33,403 nt of DNA, from NCBI GenBank assembly GCA_033085395.1, contig JANQBS010000364.1, forward strand, positions 1 to 33,403. The letters are read 5' to 3'. The notes beneath the pieces are model-generated. The model had not been told where the DNA came from. It was given only the letters and a program-made list of their open reading frames with translations, and made no database searches. Below, in pieces: positions 1 through 10,680 of this stretch. Within the stretch, counting starts at the first letter, position 1, and every line of letters begins with the position of its first letter. This stretch comes from Xanthoparmelia taractica. Lineage: Eukaryota; Ascomycota; Lecanoromycetes; Lecanorales; Parmeliaceae. The position numbers and the translations under genes are program-made.

Positions 1-189
1 GTAATAGCTAGAATAATAATTAGAATACGTTCGCATAATTCTATATAGAGTAACTTCTTCTATATATAATATATTTCCTATACCCCTACATATAATATAA
101 GATATCTCTGCATATATTAGAAATTTCTTAGATTATTCCATGATATTAGCACGTCTCCCAGATCATTTCATAAAAATCAAATGATATGA

Positions 190-265
190 TCTTAATATTA
201 TATCATACCATGGTATGGTATCAACACTCCATATCCCAGACCATCCCAGACCTTTCCGACTCGTA
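190..265 (-). mobile_element. Terminus of a small DNA element related to the window's MITE family (partial)
   Basis: The 15 bases at 251-265 read CCTTTCCGACTCGTA, the same terminus as the right ends of the MITEs at 30270-30545 and 31687-31962. The inner sequence differs: it has a repeated CCATCCCAGAC-like motif around 230-255 and a perfect 14-bp palindrome CATACCATGGTATG at 204-217. No matching opposite terminus (TACGAGTCGGAAAG) is seen in 1-190, so the element either continues off the left edge or has lost that end. The retained CA and TG dinucleotides fit a short sequence that escaped RIP. I infer a sister family sharing terminal inverted repeats; the extent is uncertain. Confidence 0.5.
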
Positions 266-615
266 ATAAAGTGTTCTATTTTAGAACTAGATATCGCGGG
301 TTAATCTATATCGAATCGAACGAGCGAGTCGAATAGTCGGGAATTTAAATATTCTATTTAGAATTCTAATTTGAACGTACGAGTTAAATAGTCGAAGTTA
401 AATAATTAAATACGAAGTCGGAATATATTATTTATTTTAACGATTTGAGAATTTAAATCTTCTATCTAATATTAATCTATTTTCTTCTTTCTCTTTTCTT
501 AATTTTCTTATTCGCTATATATTTAAGCTATTTTATCTTCTATCTCTTTATTTATATTATTATACTTATTATTTCTATAATTATAAATTTATAAGCGAGA
601 TATCTCTCCTTAAAT
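266..615. other. RIP-degraded AT-rich sequence, no gene seen
   Basis: This stretch is almost pure A/T with scattered TCG/ACG triplets and very few CA or TG dinucleotides. No reading frame or family motif is recognisable. It is the left flank of the copia A target site; before that insertion it was contiguous with the sequence now at 9232. Confidence 0.6.
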
Positions 616-620
616 CTTTC

Positions 621-744
621 TATTGAAATTTAAGTCACGTGACTAGATCATGTGACACGCTAAGGCGTGCCTTATGATCTCGCTTTCCTAGCTAGTATTC
701 CTTAGCCAATATAACTACTACGTGTTCTATTTTATATTTTGATA
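621..744 (+). repeat. 5' LTR of copia A
   Basis: 124 bp, aligned without gaps to 9103-9226. About 15 of some 18 differences are transitions. The 3' copy keeps the ends TGTTA...TAACA; here they read TATTG...TGATA. The central block with GTCACGTGACT and the short hairpin CACGC-TAAG-GCGTG is conserved. Confidence 0.93.
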
Positions 745-762
745 GATTATAAGCCCGAGCTA
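745..762 (+). other. Primer-binding site, initiator tRNA-Met anticodon-arm type
   Basis: Directly after the 5' LTR the sequence reads GATTATAAGCCCGAGC. Allowing two G-to-A changes it matches the complement of the anticodon stem-loop of eukaryotic initiator tRNA-Met (GGTTATGAGCCC). Copia-type elements that prime from a cleaved half of this tRNA use this site instead of the tRNA 3' end. The assignment is by recall of the tRNA sequence, not by search. Confidence 0.75.
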
Positions 763-783
763 TACCTAATAGTAATTTAGCTA

Positions 784-831
784 CACTATTCGATAGTCGC
801 CGAGATGCAACAAATGTAATTTTCTCCATTA
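784..831 (+). repeat. Left terminal inverted repeat of the piggyBac element
   Basis: Pairs with 2700-2756. Shared blocks are CGATA, CGCCG, GCAACAAAT (perfect, 807-815 against 2721-2729) and TTCTCC. Most mismatches are RIP-type transitions, with a small gap between blocks. Confidence 0.8.
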
Positions 832-2751
832 TTATTCACTTTATTCTAGTCTCCTTATTATAAATCATATAATAAACGACTTATTCTTCTAATGTAGACT
901 CGATTCAATTTAATTCTTTATAAAATCGCTTTAAACAGTTCCCTTTGCGATATAAAAAGATTTTATACATAGCGTATCTCTCACGAGTTCTTATAAAAGC
1001 ATTTTTATTCTTACTAATCTCTCTATTAAAATCTCTTTTTCGAATATCTCGACGATATATAAGTCACGTACGAATAGCATCTAAGTTCTATTAATTATAA
1101 TTATCTTATAAGTTCTTTAATTAAGCGATAATTAATGATAAAGAAACACGAAATCGATAATTCATATCTCCTTATTTGAATAAATCTATAATTACTTGCT
1201 CGAGAAACTTCAAATACTCTTATCGTTATTAATTAAGTAATTTATATAGCTTAAAAGCATTTATAAGACTTTCATTTAATAGTTAATTAAATAGAGATAC
1301 TTAATTTCGATTATAAGCACGTTAAGATATATATATAATTATTAGAGCATTAAATCGATTTACTTCTCTTATATATTTATTATAATAATAAAAAAGCTTA
1401 GAAATCTTAAACTTATTCTTCTAAATAATTCTTCTTAAAAGTAGATAAAATAATACGAATATTTATACTTATTTTATTAAGACGCTTCCTTTTTTAGAGA
1501 GAATATTATTAATCTCTCGAATATTATATACAGTAGTAAGTGCAAGAACTAGATTATTATCTTATTAGGTCACGCAAAGAACGTTATCTTAAACCACGAT
1601 AGCAAGAACTCCGTAGAAGATATTCTTAACAAATATCTATTTTATCTCAAGAAGTAATTTTGAGAAACTTACTCGATTAGTCTTTATAATTTTATATATA
1701 GTAATTTCCCTATCTCTTAGAGCTACTATTAGCTCGATATAAGTAAAATAATGATTTATAAAGAGAATAGTCTCACTTAAAAGCGTATTCGTAGCTAATT
1801 TAAACACTATAGCTAATATTTCTTCAAGTCCTTTGATTTTTAATCCAGCTTTCAGTCCCTACACTAAGAAATAGAACGAGAAATTATAGAGATATTTCTT
1901 ATCTTTAATAGTAAACAGCTTATATTTCAGCGAAATTAACTTATTTTAGACTATTATCGAGTAAGATATATATTCTTCTATCTTAATTATGTATTTATTA
2001 ATAATTATATAAGAGCTTAATATATGAAGTTTTCTTTAATTCTTTCAAATCTCGCTAACAAATAAAGAAGTTTCTTATATTATATTAGTTGCTTATATCG
2101 ATCTTAATTAATAATGAAAGAATTCTCTTGCTTAGGATTAGAGTAATATATATACTTGCGACGAAGAACGTAGCGATCTCGAGTTATTTTCTCAATAATT
2201 ATTAAAGCAATTAAAATAATATTATTAATTCTTTAATAGTTATAAATTAGTGAAAAGTAAAATATTTTTATATAGATTATAATAGCGACAAAGATCTTAA
2301 GTTCTAATATCGTTGCTGAGTATTAATAAGAACCTTAACTACTCTAAGTAGAGATATAAAAATTTATATTATCTTAAAGTATTTTTTAGATAATAGTAGT
2401 TTATATAAGATTAAACGTAATAAAGAAAGTAGCTTTCAGATCCTCTAAACGATTATTAACAGCTACGCGATATTTAATTATTATTGATTAATAGTCTAAA
2501 AGTAATAAAATACGCTCGAGAAGATTATTACGTTTTTCAAGAAGATCCTTCCTCTCTCTAACTTTAGTGGCCTTTTTTTACTATTTCAAGGTTTAATCTA
2601 GTTCGTCCTTATCAAGAACAGATAAGATAGCAACTTGAGTTATATTGAATCATTATTGGTGGAGTCATTGAATCATTAAAATATGGGTGTCTTTTTTTGT
2701 GGGGGAGAAATCTCGTCTAAATTTGTTGCGATTTCTCCGGCGGTTATCGGG
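789..2751 (-). mobile_element. piggyBac-type DNA transposon nested in the copia A leader
   Basis: Imperfect terminal inverted repeats lie at about 784-831 and 2700-2756. The right end, read on the minus strand, is CCCGATAACCGCCGG and further inside has GCAACAAAT; the left end has TTCGATAGTCGCCGA and then GCAACAAAT, with mostly transition differences. The interior carries a minus-strand piggyBac transposase relic. Length is about 1.96 kb. piggyBac normally duplicates TTAA; here the flanking 4-mers are ACTA (785-788) and TAAC (2752-2755), so the target duplication is decayed or the ends are off by a few bases. It sits between the primer site and gag of copia A, so it came later. Confidence 0.85.
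850..2640 (-). pseudogene. piggyBac transposase (DDE_Tnp_1_7-like), RIP-inactivated
   Basis: This is a degraded transposase that would have cut and pasted the element. On the minus strand one frame is followed from about 1920 to 1200 with only RIP-type stops. It contains, in order: a segment like the family's DNYFTS active-site block (observed NHYFTY, near 1750); a GVLA..V.DNVLCVT block near 1600 where the family has AVV.DN..L.WQD; LALTTVYNIRE (near 1530), matching the family's LTTVH block; YYYNKYIREVNRF (near 1370), matching the DDYNHYMGGVD block; and a final hydrophobic LFNxLLNESLINAFKLYK helix (near 1260). The catalytic Asp before NYFTS reads Asn (GAT to AAT). The N-terminus toward 2640 is Lys/Glu-rich and not recognised. 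Exact start and stop cannot be fixed. Confidence 0.85.
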
Positions 2752-2756
2752 TAACC
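2700..2756 (-). repeat. Right terminal inverted repeat of the piggyBac element
   Basis: Reverse complement of the left repeat. It retains more G/C (TTTCTCCGGCGGTTATCGGG, 2732-2751), so it is closer to the ancestral end than the left copy. Confidence 0.8.
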
Positions 2757-3890
2757 TATCGCTTTTACGATGACTCTTTAATATCTATCGTGGTGCTAAA
2801 CGTCGCTATAGCGACTATTTAATAATCTCTTTATCGTAGATATTTTCTATCTTAAAATAATTATTTAGGGCCTAAACGATTATAACTCGCTATTAATTCG
2901 AGAGCTAGAATTTATCGCTTAGCGCTTTCTCGCGATTCTACGTCTTAAGGCCGATAATATCGAATCTCGCTACGCGATAAATCAAAATTAGATACTCGCT
3001 AGAGCTCTTAGAATATTACTAATTTCTCTATATAAAATACGCTAAATAAAGAAAAATACGCCTTTATCTATTATATCGAAATATTAAATTAGGTGACAAA
3101 TATATAAGCTTTAAAGTCTAAGATTAATTACGTAATATTCGTAATAATAATGAGAAATTAATTATTTTAGTTATTATAAACGAAGATTAAATCTAAATAA
3201 GTTAAGGAAAAGAAAAATAAACGAGCTTAACTATCGTTTTAATTTTTATTAATAGAAATTAAAATAGAAATAAATAAGTCTTAGAGCGAAGACGCTTAGT
3301 CTTCCTAATCTTTATTAAAAGTTAAAGTTAAAAATAAATAAACTAAATCTCGCTATTATAAAGATAAAAAAGTTTTTAATATAAATAAATAAAATTAAGT
3401 AAAAATTAAAAATAATCGATTAAAATAGATATCGTAACTCTCGAGCTAAGATAATAAAGATAATAAAGATTAGAATAATTAGAATAATTGATATAACTTA
3501 GATAAAGAAGTATTATTAAGATCTATAAAGTCCAAGAACTCTCTTTCTCGTTATTTGTTTATATTATTTATTCTAAGATCAAAATTCTTATATTCTATAA
3601 AAGAGTTATCTTAATAAAGTATTATTAGTTACGCTATATTAATTTATTTCTTCGCTCTTCGATAATAAAGATCTCGCTTATATTAAATTAATCTTAGAGT
3701 TGAAAGAGATTTTCTCTATATGCTTAAATTATTTATAAGTTAATTACATAGCGATATCGATAGCGAATATATTTTAATTGCTCTCGTTAATTTAACTTCA
3801 ATTTTAAAAAAATCTATTTCTAATATATCGTCAAAATTAATCTTTAATAAAGATCTTTTTAATTTTCAAGCAAAATTCGACTTATTAATA
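2752..3890 (+). other. Copia A leader / upstream gag region, no recognisable frame
   Basis: This continues the copia A interior to the right of the nested transposon. RIP is so heavy here (several 60-base lines have no CA or TG) that I cannot identify a protein. By position it should hold the 5' leader and the start of gag. Confidence 0.5.
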
Positions 3891-3899
3891 TTACTAACT

Positions 3900-4760
3900 T
3901 AATTAATTCTAAGAACTCTAAGCTTTAATTATATCGACTAAAGAGATCAAGATCTCGATCTCTCTAAATTATCTCGATAATATTAATAAATTTAAAAATA
4001 TTTTTAATTAATTTAAGAATAAGCTAAAGCTCTTAAATATTTAATAATATATCGCTAAAAACTTTATAATCTTAATTATTATTAACGATAATATTATTAT
4101 TATTAAGAAAATTAAGATATAAAAGTACGCTTATAATAAGATTTATATTATATTTAAATCTCGCTATAAGCGAAACGCTCGCTTTATAATTAAGAATAAA
4201 ATTAACGCTAAAGATATCTAAATTATTCTTAAATAGTTTAAATCTCGAGACTTTAATATTCTTAATTTTATTTTTTAAAAAATAAATAACGTTACTCTCG
4301 CTAGATACGATAATAATTTTTAAAGTTATATTAATAAGTTTATAAAAATATTAAAAGAGTTAAATATCTTATTCTTTAAGCTTTATTTCGATAAAAAGTA
4401 AAAAATCTATTACTTTCACTTAAGCTTAGACTTGATCTATAACTCGTATTATAAGTAATGTAATTAGATTTATAATATTTTTAATAATAATAGCGAATCA
4501 GAATTCGATCTAAAATATATTATTATAAGATTTAATAATATTATCACGAATTCTATAAGCTCTATTATTATCGTCAAAGTATAAATATTAATCGCGTTAA
4601 TTAATAATATCTTTACGTATATACTATAGAGTGTAATTATTCTAATTATCGTCGAAGATTATTCTAAAAATAAGATATAATTAAGAGCTTATATCGATAA
4701 CTCTTATATCTATATTTAAATCTATAAATACTATAATTGATATAAAAAGAATTAATACGA
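3900..4760 (+). pseudogene. Copia A gag-like relic
   Basis: Read in one frame with stops taken as former Gln or Trp, the stretch around 4100-4620 resembles copia Gag of the UBN2 type. It has a helical Lys/Asn/Phe-rich segment, then YDNNF-SYINKFIKILKEL, in the place where such Gags have a conserved 'Y...F..ll.eL' helix. Around 4700-4745 several TAT and TAC codons cluster where a CCHC zinc knuckle would lie; RIP turns Cys TGT/TGC and His CAC/CAT into Tyr. The spacing does not fit CCHC cleanly, so the knuckle is suggestive only. Gag would have formed the virus-like particle in the cytoplasm. Confidence 0.55.
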
Positions 4761-4899
4761 TATTTCAAGTGCGTTATTTTATATTCTTATTTAAAACCTA
4801 TAAATAATAATAATAGAAAGAATAATAGACGTAATCGAGGCGATCGTGACGATCCTGAAAATTATAATAACCGTGAAGAAAAGAACTTCTTAGATAAAG

Positions 4900-6450
4900 A
4901 TAATAAAAATAAAAATAAGTTCCCTTAAAAGTCTACTATCGAAGTCGCTGCTACTATAGCATATATCGACTTATTAATAATCTATAACTTCATGATCTAT
5001 ATCGAGTAATTAAGCTTAGCGATAATCTATAAGCTCTTTAAAATCGAATTTTTTAATCTTATCTTAAAATATTAACGCTTTTTAAAATAACAATAGAGGT
5101 TTTATCGATATTTATAATTATGATATCATCGAAGTAATAATTTATCGACTACGTATACTTTTAATATATTTTTTCGAGATTATTTAATCTTTTAAATCTT
5201 TATCTTATTTATTAAATTAATTAAAAATTAATAAGATTATAAATTACATTATAATTGAGAGAGTTAAGCATTATTTAATTAAGATGTAAAAGATTTAAGA
5301 ATAAACGTATCTTAATTATTAATAATATTTAATATATATTAATTAATAAGTTTATTTTAATTTCTTAGAGATAATTAGAAAATTAAAAAACTATTCTTTT
5401 TTTTATATTTGACGAGATCGATATTGAAAAGTATAATATTATTTTTAAGCGCTAGCATAATCGACTTTATACGCTCGATATTTAGGTAGATATCTTAATA
5501 TACTTAGTAGTAATTAATAAAGATATTCCCGCGTATAATAAGTTCTTATTCACTATAAGTGCTCTCGCTATCGATATTATGATTTTAAAGCTCTAAATTA
5601 ATAAAAAGATCTTACGACTATAATATAATTTTTATAATTATTTAGATTATTAAAATATTAAGAAGCTAATTAAGATATATATCAAGATAAATCTTATTAT
5701 TTCACTCTCTAAAGATATTTACGAATTATATAATATTATTAATATAAAAACGAAAAGATATAAGCGTTATATCGAATCGAGACGTTAAGACAACAATCTA
5801 ATTTATAATAATATTTAAGATTTATTTCACTCTTTTTATAATATATATAAATTTATAATAACTTTCTTAAATAATAAGATTTTTAAATTCGATATCTACT
5901 TTATATTAAATAAGATAAGATTTACGATTTTAAGAGCGTTTAAATTATTTCTAAATTAAGTAAAACACGATAACTATAGATATACTCGACTTTAATTCGA
6001 TTGTGATATCGAGTATAATAATTATAATATATATATATATATATATATATCGTTTATTTAAAAATATTTTTTAAAGGAAATTAATTCTAATAATTTTTAA
6101 ATAAATAATAAATTAAAGCGTTTTAAATAGATAATTTAATAAAAAGCTAGCGCTATATTTAAAGAAAGTAAACTATCGTAGAAGTATTAAACGAAGTTCG
6201 TTCGAGTATTTAGTTATCTTTATAATCTATAGTTAATCTCGAATTAAGATATTATCTCTTATAAGATCTATATAAATTATTTATTAAATTTATTTTATCT
6301 TCGTATTATTAGAAAAATCGAATATTATTAGATATATATAATTAATATCGAATAAATTAAGTATTAAGCTTATGCGGATAAAAATAGACTAGTTAATTAT
6401 TAAGTTAATAGATTTTATTATATATATCTACTTGATAATAAAACTAAAAT
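4900..6450 (+). pseudogene. Copia A protease/integrase relic
   Basis: The best-supported part is the integrase core near 5860-6020. A frame reads FLNNKIFKFDIYFILNK and then RL-FDCDIEY (around 5988-6015), corresponding to the copia core segment ending in the D..GGEY catalytic block; the Asp at 5999-6001 is kept. Around 6180-6450 the frame follows the pattern of the C-terminal integrase (the Glu helix and the segment leading to the 'RVFG' region). A 24-bp (AT)12 run at 6027-6050 interrupts the core. The protease upstream is not identified. Integrase before RT makes this copia and not gypsy. Confidence 0.7.
6027..6050. repeat. (AT)12 dinucleotide repeat
   Basis: Twelve perfect AT units inside the copia A integrase relic. 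Probably replication slippage on sequence made AT-rich by RIP; it would also disturb the reading frame if coding. Confidence 0.9.
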
Positions 6451-6999
6451 CTTTTTTAATATTATTTAAATTAATAATATCTCGCTTAAATTTATTTTAA
6501 TAAAACTTACTTCTTATAAAATATAATAAACTAATAGTATTAAGCTTTTAAAAGTTTATAGTAAGCGTTATAATAACGCTATTAACGCTATTTATAAGCT
6601 TATTTTAATATTTATTTTAAAGAAAAGAATCTTTAAAAGAAGACGCGAATTCTCTATCGAAGTAATTAACTTTATCGCGATATTAATTAAAAGAGAGTAT
6701 CTTATAAAGATTAAAATCTTATTTAAAATATAGCGTTTGACTCGAATAATATCGCTCTTATATATAATTTTAGAAAAATTATTAAAATTATTTGAAACGC
6801 TTAATAATAAGATATTTATAATATTTATAATCTTTAAAGACTTAATATTAAACGAGAAATCTATAACATAATCTATAATAATTAAAGAATCTTCGAAATG
6901 CGAATTACTAAAATAATATAAAAGTCTTAAAGCTTATTATAATCTTACTTTAAACTCTCTTATTTTATTAATTAAATCTAATACTCTTAAATTATATAA

Positions 7000-7990
7000 G
7001 TCTTAAAATTATAAAAAGATAATAATAAATATATATTAAAAGATATAATAGAAGCTTATTATATAGAAAGAAGTTAACTCTTCTATAATTAATAATATTT
7101 AAATTTTAATAAATCTTCTCTCGAATATATATATCTTAGAGAATAAATAAACTTATAAAATTAAGCGTAAATTTTAAAAAGAGATCGCTTATAATAAAAC
7201 TTATTAAATAATATATAACTTTAAATAGCGCGAGAATATAGACTTTAATAAGACTTTTATCTTCGTTATTAAATTTATAAATTATAAAATTAATTTTATT
7301 TTAATAATAATCTTAAATTAAGAGCTAAGATAAATAAACATTAACATAATTTTTTTATATAATAACTGGAAAAAAGTTATCTACATTATATAATCTATTA
7401 ATTTTAGAGTTAATAATAAGTATAAGATATATAAATTAAAGAAGACGCTATATAATTTAAAATAATTTCTTAAAATTTAATATAATATTTTAATAATATA
7501 TCTCAAAAAGCTAAATTTCGAGTCTATTATAATCGATTACTCGATCTTTAATAACGATATTATTATTATCGCTATCTACGTGAATAATATTCGATTAATT
7601 AATCTTGATAAAGAGAAAATTTAGAATATAAAAGATAAGCTTTATAAGCGTCTTAAAAGAATCGATTTTGACGCGTATAATTATTATCTCGATATATTAG
7701 TTATTAGAGATTAGATTAATCGAATCTTATAACTAAATTAAATAAGTTATATTTAGGAATTTATTATTAAATATAATATAAAAGAGAGTAAAGAAACCTT
7801 TATTCTAATAAACATAGAGAAATATTAGATCATTAAAAAAGACTTTTAGATAATCGAAGCTTTTCGTATCGCTTATTAGTTAGCTATTAACTCGCTAATA
7901 TATATAATACTAGATATTAAGCTAGATATCGTCTATATTATTTTAATAATATTTTAATATAACTTTAATTTAAATAAGTTTTATTAAAAA
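7000..7990 (+). pseudogene. Copia A reverse transcriptase relic
   Basis: The RT domain is followed almost throughout in one frame with RIP-type stops. FNKTFIFVIKF (near 7240) corresponds to the family's 'DYxETFAPVVK' start. LYNLK-FLKI near 7450 corresponds to 'LYGLKQSPR.W'. IIIAIYVNNIRLI (7562-7600) is the catalytic palm motif, with YVDD now YVNN at 7577-7588, both Asp codons changed GAT/GAC to AAT. NYYLDI at 7680 matches 'YYLG', and LAINSLIYIILDIKLDI at 7875-7930 matches 'IGSLMY....RPDI'. The double Asp loss abolishes polymerase activity. The identity as Ty1/copia RT is clear. Confidence 0.9.
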
Positions 7991-7999
7991 ATTATTTTA

Positions 8000-8520
8000 C
8001 GTATTTTTCGATATCTTAAGTAAACGATTAATTATTAATTTATCTTTCGAGAAGATCTAAAATCTCTATTTAAATACAATAACGCTAACTAGACTATCGA
8101 TTAAGATACTTAATATTTTACTTTGGAGTACGTCTTTAACGTAGATAGCGCTACGATTAACTAATTATCTAAGCGATAACTTATTATAACGCTTTTAATT
8201 TATAAAGCCGAGTATATTAACTAAACGTAAGTTATTAAAGAAGTTATTTAGCTATATAATCTTTTTAATTAGCTTAATCTTAGCGATTTAATTATTAAAT
8301 CGATAATAATCTATTACGGTAGTTAAAATATAATAATCTTAGTCAAGAATTCTTAATTTTATACGCGTATTAAGTATATCGATATTTAATATTACTACGT
8401 GCGAAAGTAAGTTACTATCGGGAACGTCGCTCTAAAATATATTCTTACTAAAAAATAAATAATTAACGAGCTTATTAAGACTTTATATAAGAATAGATTT
8501 TATCGCTTTCGAGATTTAAT
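8000..8520 (+). pseudogene. Copia A RNase H relic
   Basis: This directly follows the RT in the same strand. A frame around 8085-8290 shows a VFNVDSATI.(L)SK block corresponding to copia's 'SGYVF.LG.A.ISW.SKRQ', then YKAEYIN matching 'S.EAEYIA'. KYIDI-YYYVR at about 8372-8405 corresponds to the terminal 'KHIDI.YH.(V/I)RE', and a final 'L.YI.T' segment near 8430 leads to the polyprotein end. His and Gln have become Tyr and stop by C-to-T changes. Confidence 0.85.
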
Positions 8521-9093
8521 TAGATTAAAACTATTTCTCTAAATCTCGTTTTAGAAAAGCTATCTCCTAATCTTTATAAAGCTTAGCGTATTAAGTACTT
8601 CACCTCTATTCGCCGCTGCTATTAGTTACTACTATTAAGTTTTATTTCTAGAACGACTCTCACGTAAAGATCTTATAGTCGATTAGATATAGCTAAAAGA
8701 ATTTTATTTAATTATTATAAATATTCTTCGATCTCGTAATTATTAATTTTTAAACTTAAAATAAATTTTTTAAATAATCGTTTTTCAATAAAAAATAAAA
8801 TATTTATATAAGATATTAGAACGAATATTAGTATCTTTTTCTTTTTCGATATAATTAATTTTAATCTTTATATTAATTTAATCTTTTTATTTTAATTATT
8901 TATCTTTTATAAAAAATTAAAAGAGAGATAAGAGAAAATTCTTCCCGTTAATCGTATTTGAGTTTCAAAATTCGTTAATTTTAAATCTCGTATAAGTTAC
9001 TCTACGTTTAAAAAGATTCTTTAATAAAGATTTAGATTTTTATACTAGTTACTCGACTTTTATAGAAAATATAAAATCTACGAGGATACGCTC

Positions 9094-9102
9094 GAGAGGA
9101 AG
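9094..9102 (+). other. Polypurine tract of copia A
   Basis: GAGAGGAAG lies directly against the first base of the 3' LTR, as expected for the plus-strand primer of an LTR retrotransposon. RIP swaps purine for purine, so the tract survives mutation. Confidence 0.85.
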
Positions 9103-9226
9103 TGTTAGAATTCGGGTCACGTGACTAGATCACGTAACACGCTAAGGCGTGCCTCATAATCTCGCTTTCCTAGCTAGTACTCCTTAGCCAATACAACTAC
9201 TACGTGTTCTTACTAATATTTTAACA
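9103..9226 (+). repeat. 3' LTR of copia A
   Basis: 124 bp starting TGTTAGAATTC and ending TTTTAACA, with 5-bp terminal inverted repeats TGTTA/TAACA. It keeps the palindrome GTCACGTGAC, a second ATCACGT, the hairpin CACGC-TAAG-GCGTG and a CCTTAGCCAATAC box that could be a CCAAT-type promoter element (inference). Confidence 0.95.
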
Positions 9227-9231
9227 CTTTC

Positions 9232-10675
9232 TATTTAAATCTTCTTATTAAGACTTTGCGAGTTATTTAATATTAGATAGTAATTATATTTCTTTTTAAT
9301 CTTTTGAAATGAATATACGATTTTTTTATTAACTTAAATATCTTATTACTTTTTTTAATTAGTAATTAAATTTATAGAATAAAAGATATAAATTAACGTT
9401 ATATCGATACTTAGAAGACGTTTAGTGAACATTAGAAAGCATAATTTATTATTATTCTTTAGTAATTATATTATAACGTTATTACGAGTCTTAAATTGAA
9501 TCTTTAAAGAATATTAAAGGGTTTTATTTTTAAAGTATTCTCGCTAAAGTTATTATAAGTCTATTAATATTCTAAAGAATTAAAAAGATTAAGAAAAAAA
9601 TATCTTAAATTAATAATAAGATTAAAGATTAGAGAAGTTATAAAGCTTATTAGCTTTTTTAATTATTCGTGAATATTTTTATTAAGAGAATTAATAAGAT
9701 TCTTTAGAATAATAAGCTTTAATCTATCTTAAATAAGCTTATTTAAGTGAAGATTATAGAGACTATCTTTTAACTTATTAAGTTAATTATTTTCTTTACG
9801 CGCTAGTTCTAAGTACTTGAGATATTATATTCTTTAATTCTTTAAAAATCTTTATTATTACGTATTTTAATATTAATAAATCTTAGATAATACTTCGCAA
9901 TAAAGACTAATATATTAAGAATATTAATTACAACGCGAATCTTATACGTCGTACTAAATTTTAAGTTATATATCGCTTTGAGTTTTAATTAATCTTTATT
10001 TTAAATAGTATTATATCGCTTAAAAGACTTCGTTTTAATCTAATTTATAATAATTTAATTTATATCTTAAAATATTTTTCTTTAGTTCTCGCGTAATAGA
10101 TAAGTAATATTTTTTATATTATATATTAAAAGTTTAATAAGCACGTTATCGTCGATATTTTTAAATTTAATTATTTATTAATTACTAACTTATTTAGAAT
10201 TAGATATGTTTTATTAATATTCTTCTTACGCTCTATATTCGATAGAGTAATAATACGAGCTTTTATATTCTCTATCTTCTTCTTAATATCACGATAGATC
10301 TTAATTATTATTTTAGTTATCTTAAACTTATTTATTTATTACAATTATTCGAATTCTTTAATTATCGTTATTATATTCTTAAATAAATTATTCTATAGCG
10401 TGATTAACTAGCTATATACGTATAATAGATTCTCTTTATACTAGATTATTATTTTCTTATAATATTTCTTTTTAAACTTATTCTTCTTTTATCTATTAAG
10501 TTGTTAATAAATATACTTAATATTTCTTATTTATATTAAGAGATAATAATTAATATTATAACGATATTCGACTTCGTATTATAAAATTTATCGATATAGA
10601 TTTAATCTATAATAAAGTTATATTAATAAGTTCTCGTACTCCCTCAAATATCTCTCTTATATAAGCATTATATAA
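9232..10675. other. Unclassified RIP-degraded repeat, possible minus-strand frame
   Basis: No family is recognised. On the minus strand, pieces between about 10660 and 9900 read as Lys/Glu/Asn/Leu-rich, coiled-coil-like sequence when TAA/TAG are read as Gln, for example ERKKNINKTYLILNKLVIN near 10250-10170. This could be the gag or accessory protein of an old element, but AT-rich DNA produces such patterns readily. Before the later insertions this segment joined 1-620 on the left and 10830 onward on the right. Confidence 0.35.
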
Positions 10676-10680
10676 GTTAG

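Larger units (their letters stand above)
621..9226 (+). mobile_element. Complete RIP-inactivated Ty1/copia LTR retrotransposon (copia A)
   Basis: Two 124-bp LTRs (621-744 and 9103-9226) bound the element. CTTTC occurs directly outside both ends (616-620 and 9227-9231), a perfect 5-bp target-site duplication. The order inside is primer-binding site, leader (carrying a nested piggyBac), gag-like frame, integrase, reverse transcriptase, RNase H, purine tract. Integrase before RT is the copia order. Total length is 8,606 bp, about 6.6 kb without the nested transposon, which is near the usual copia size. Stops pervade every frame and the RT active site is mutated, so it cannot move by itself. Confidence 0.95.

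Noticed and set aside
789..2751. Reading the nested element as a Tc1/mariner (Fot/pogo) transposon because of TA flanks and about 1.9 kb length
   Set aside because: The minus-strand transposase blocks fit piggyBac and no pogo motif was found.
4690..4750. A CCHC zinc knuckle in copia A gag
   Set aside because: Spacing of the Tyr codons that could be former Cys/His does not fit CX2CX4HX4C.
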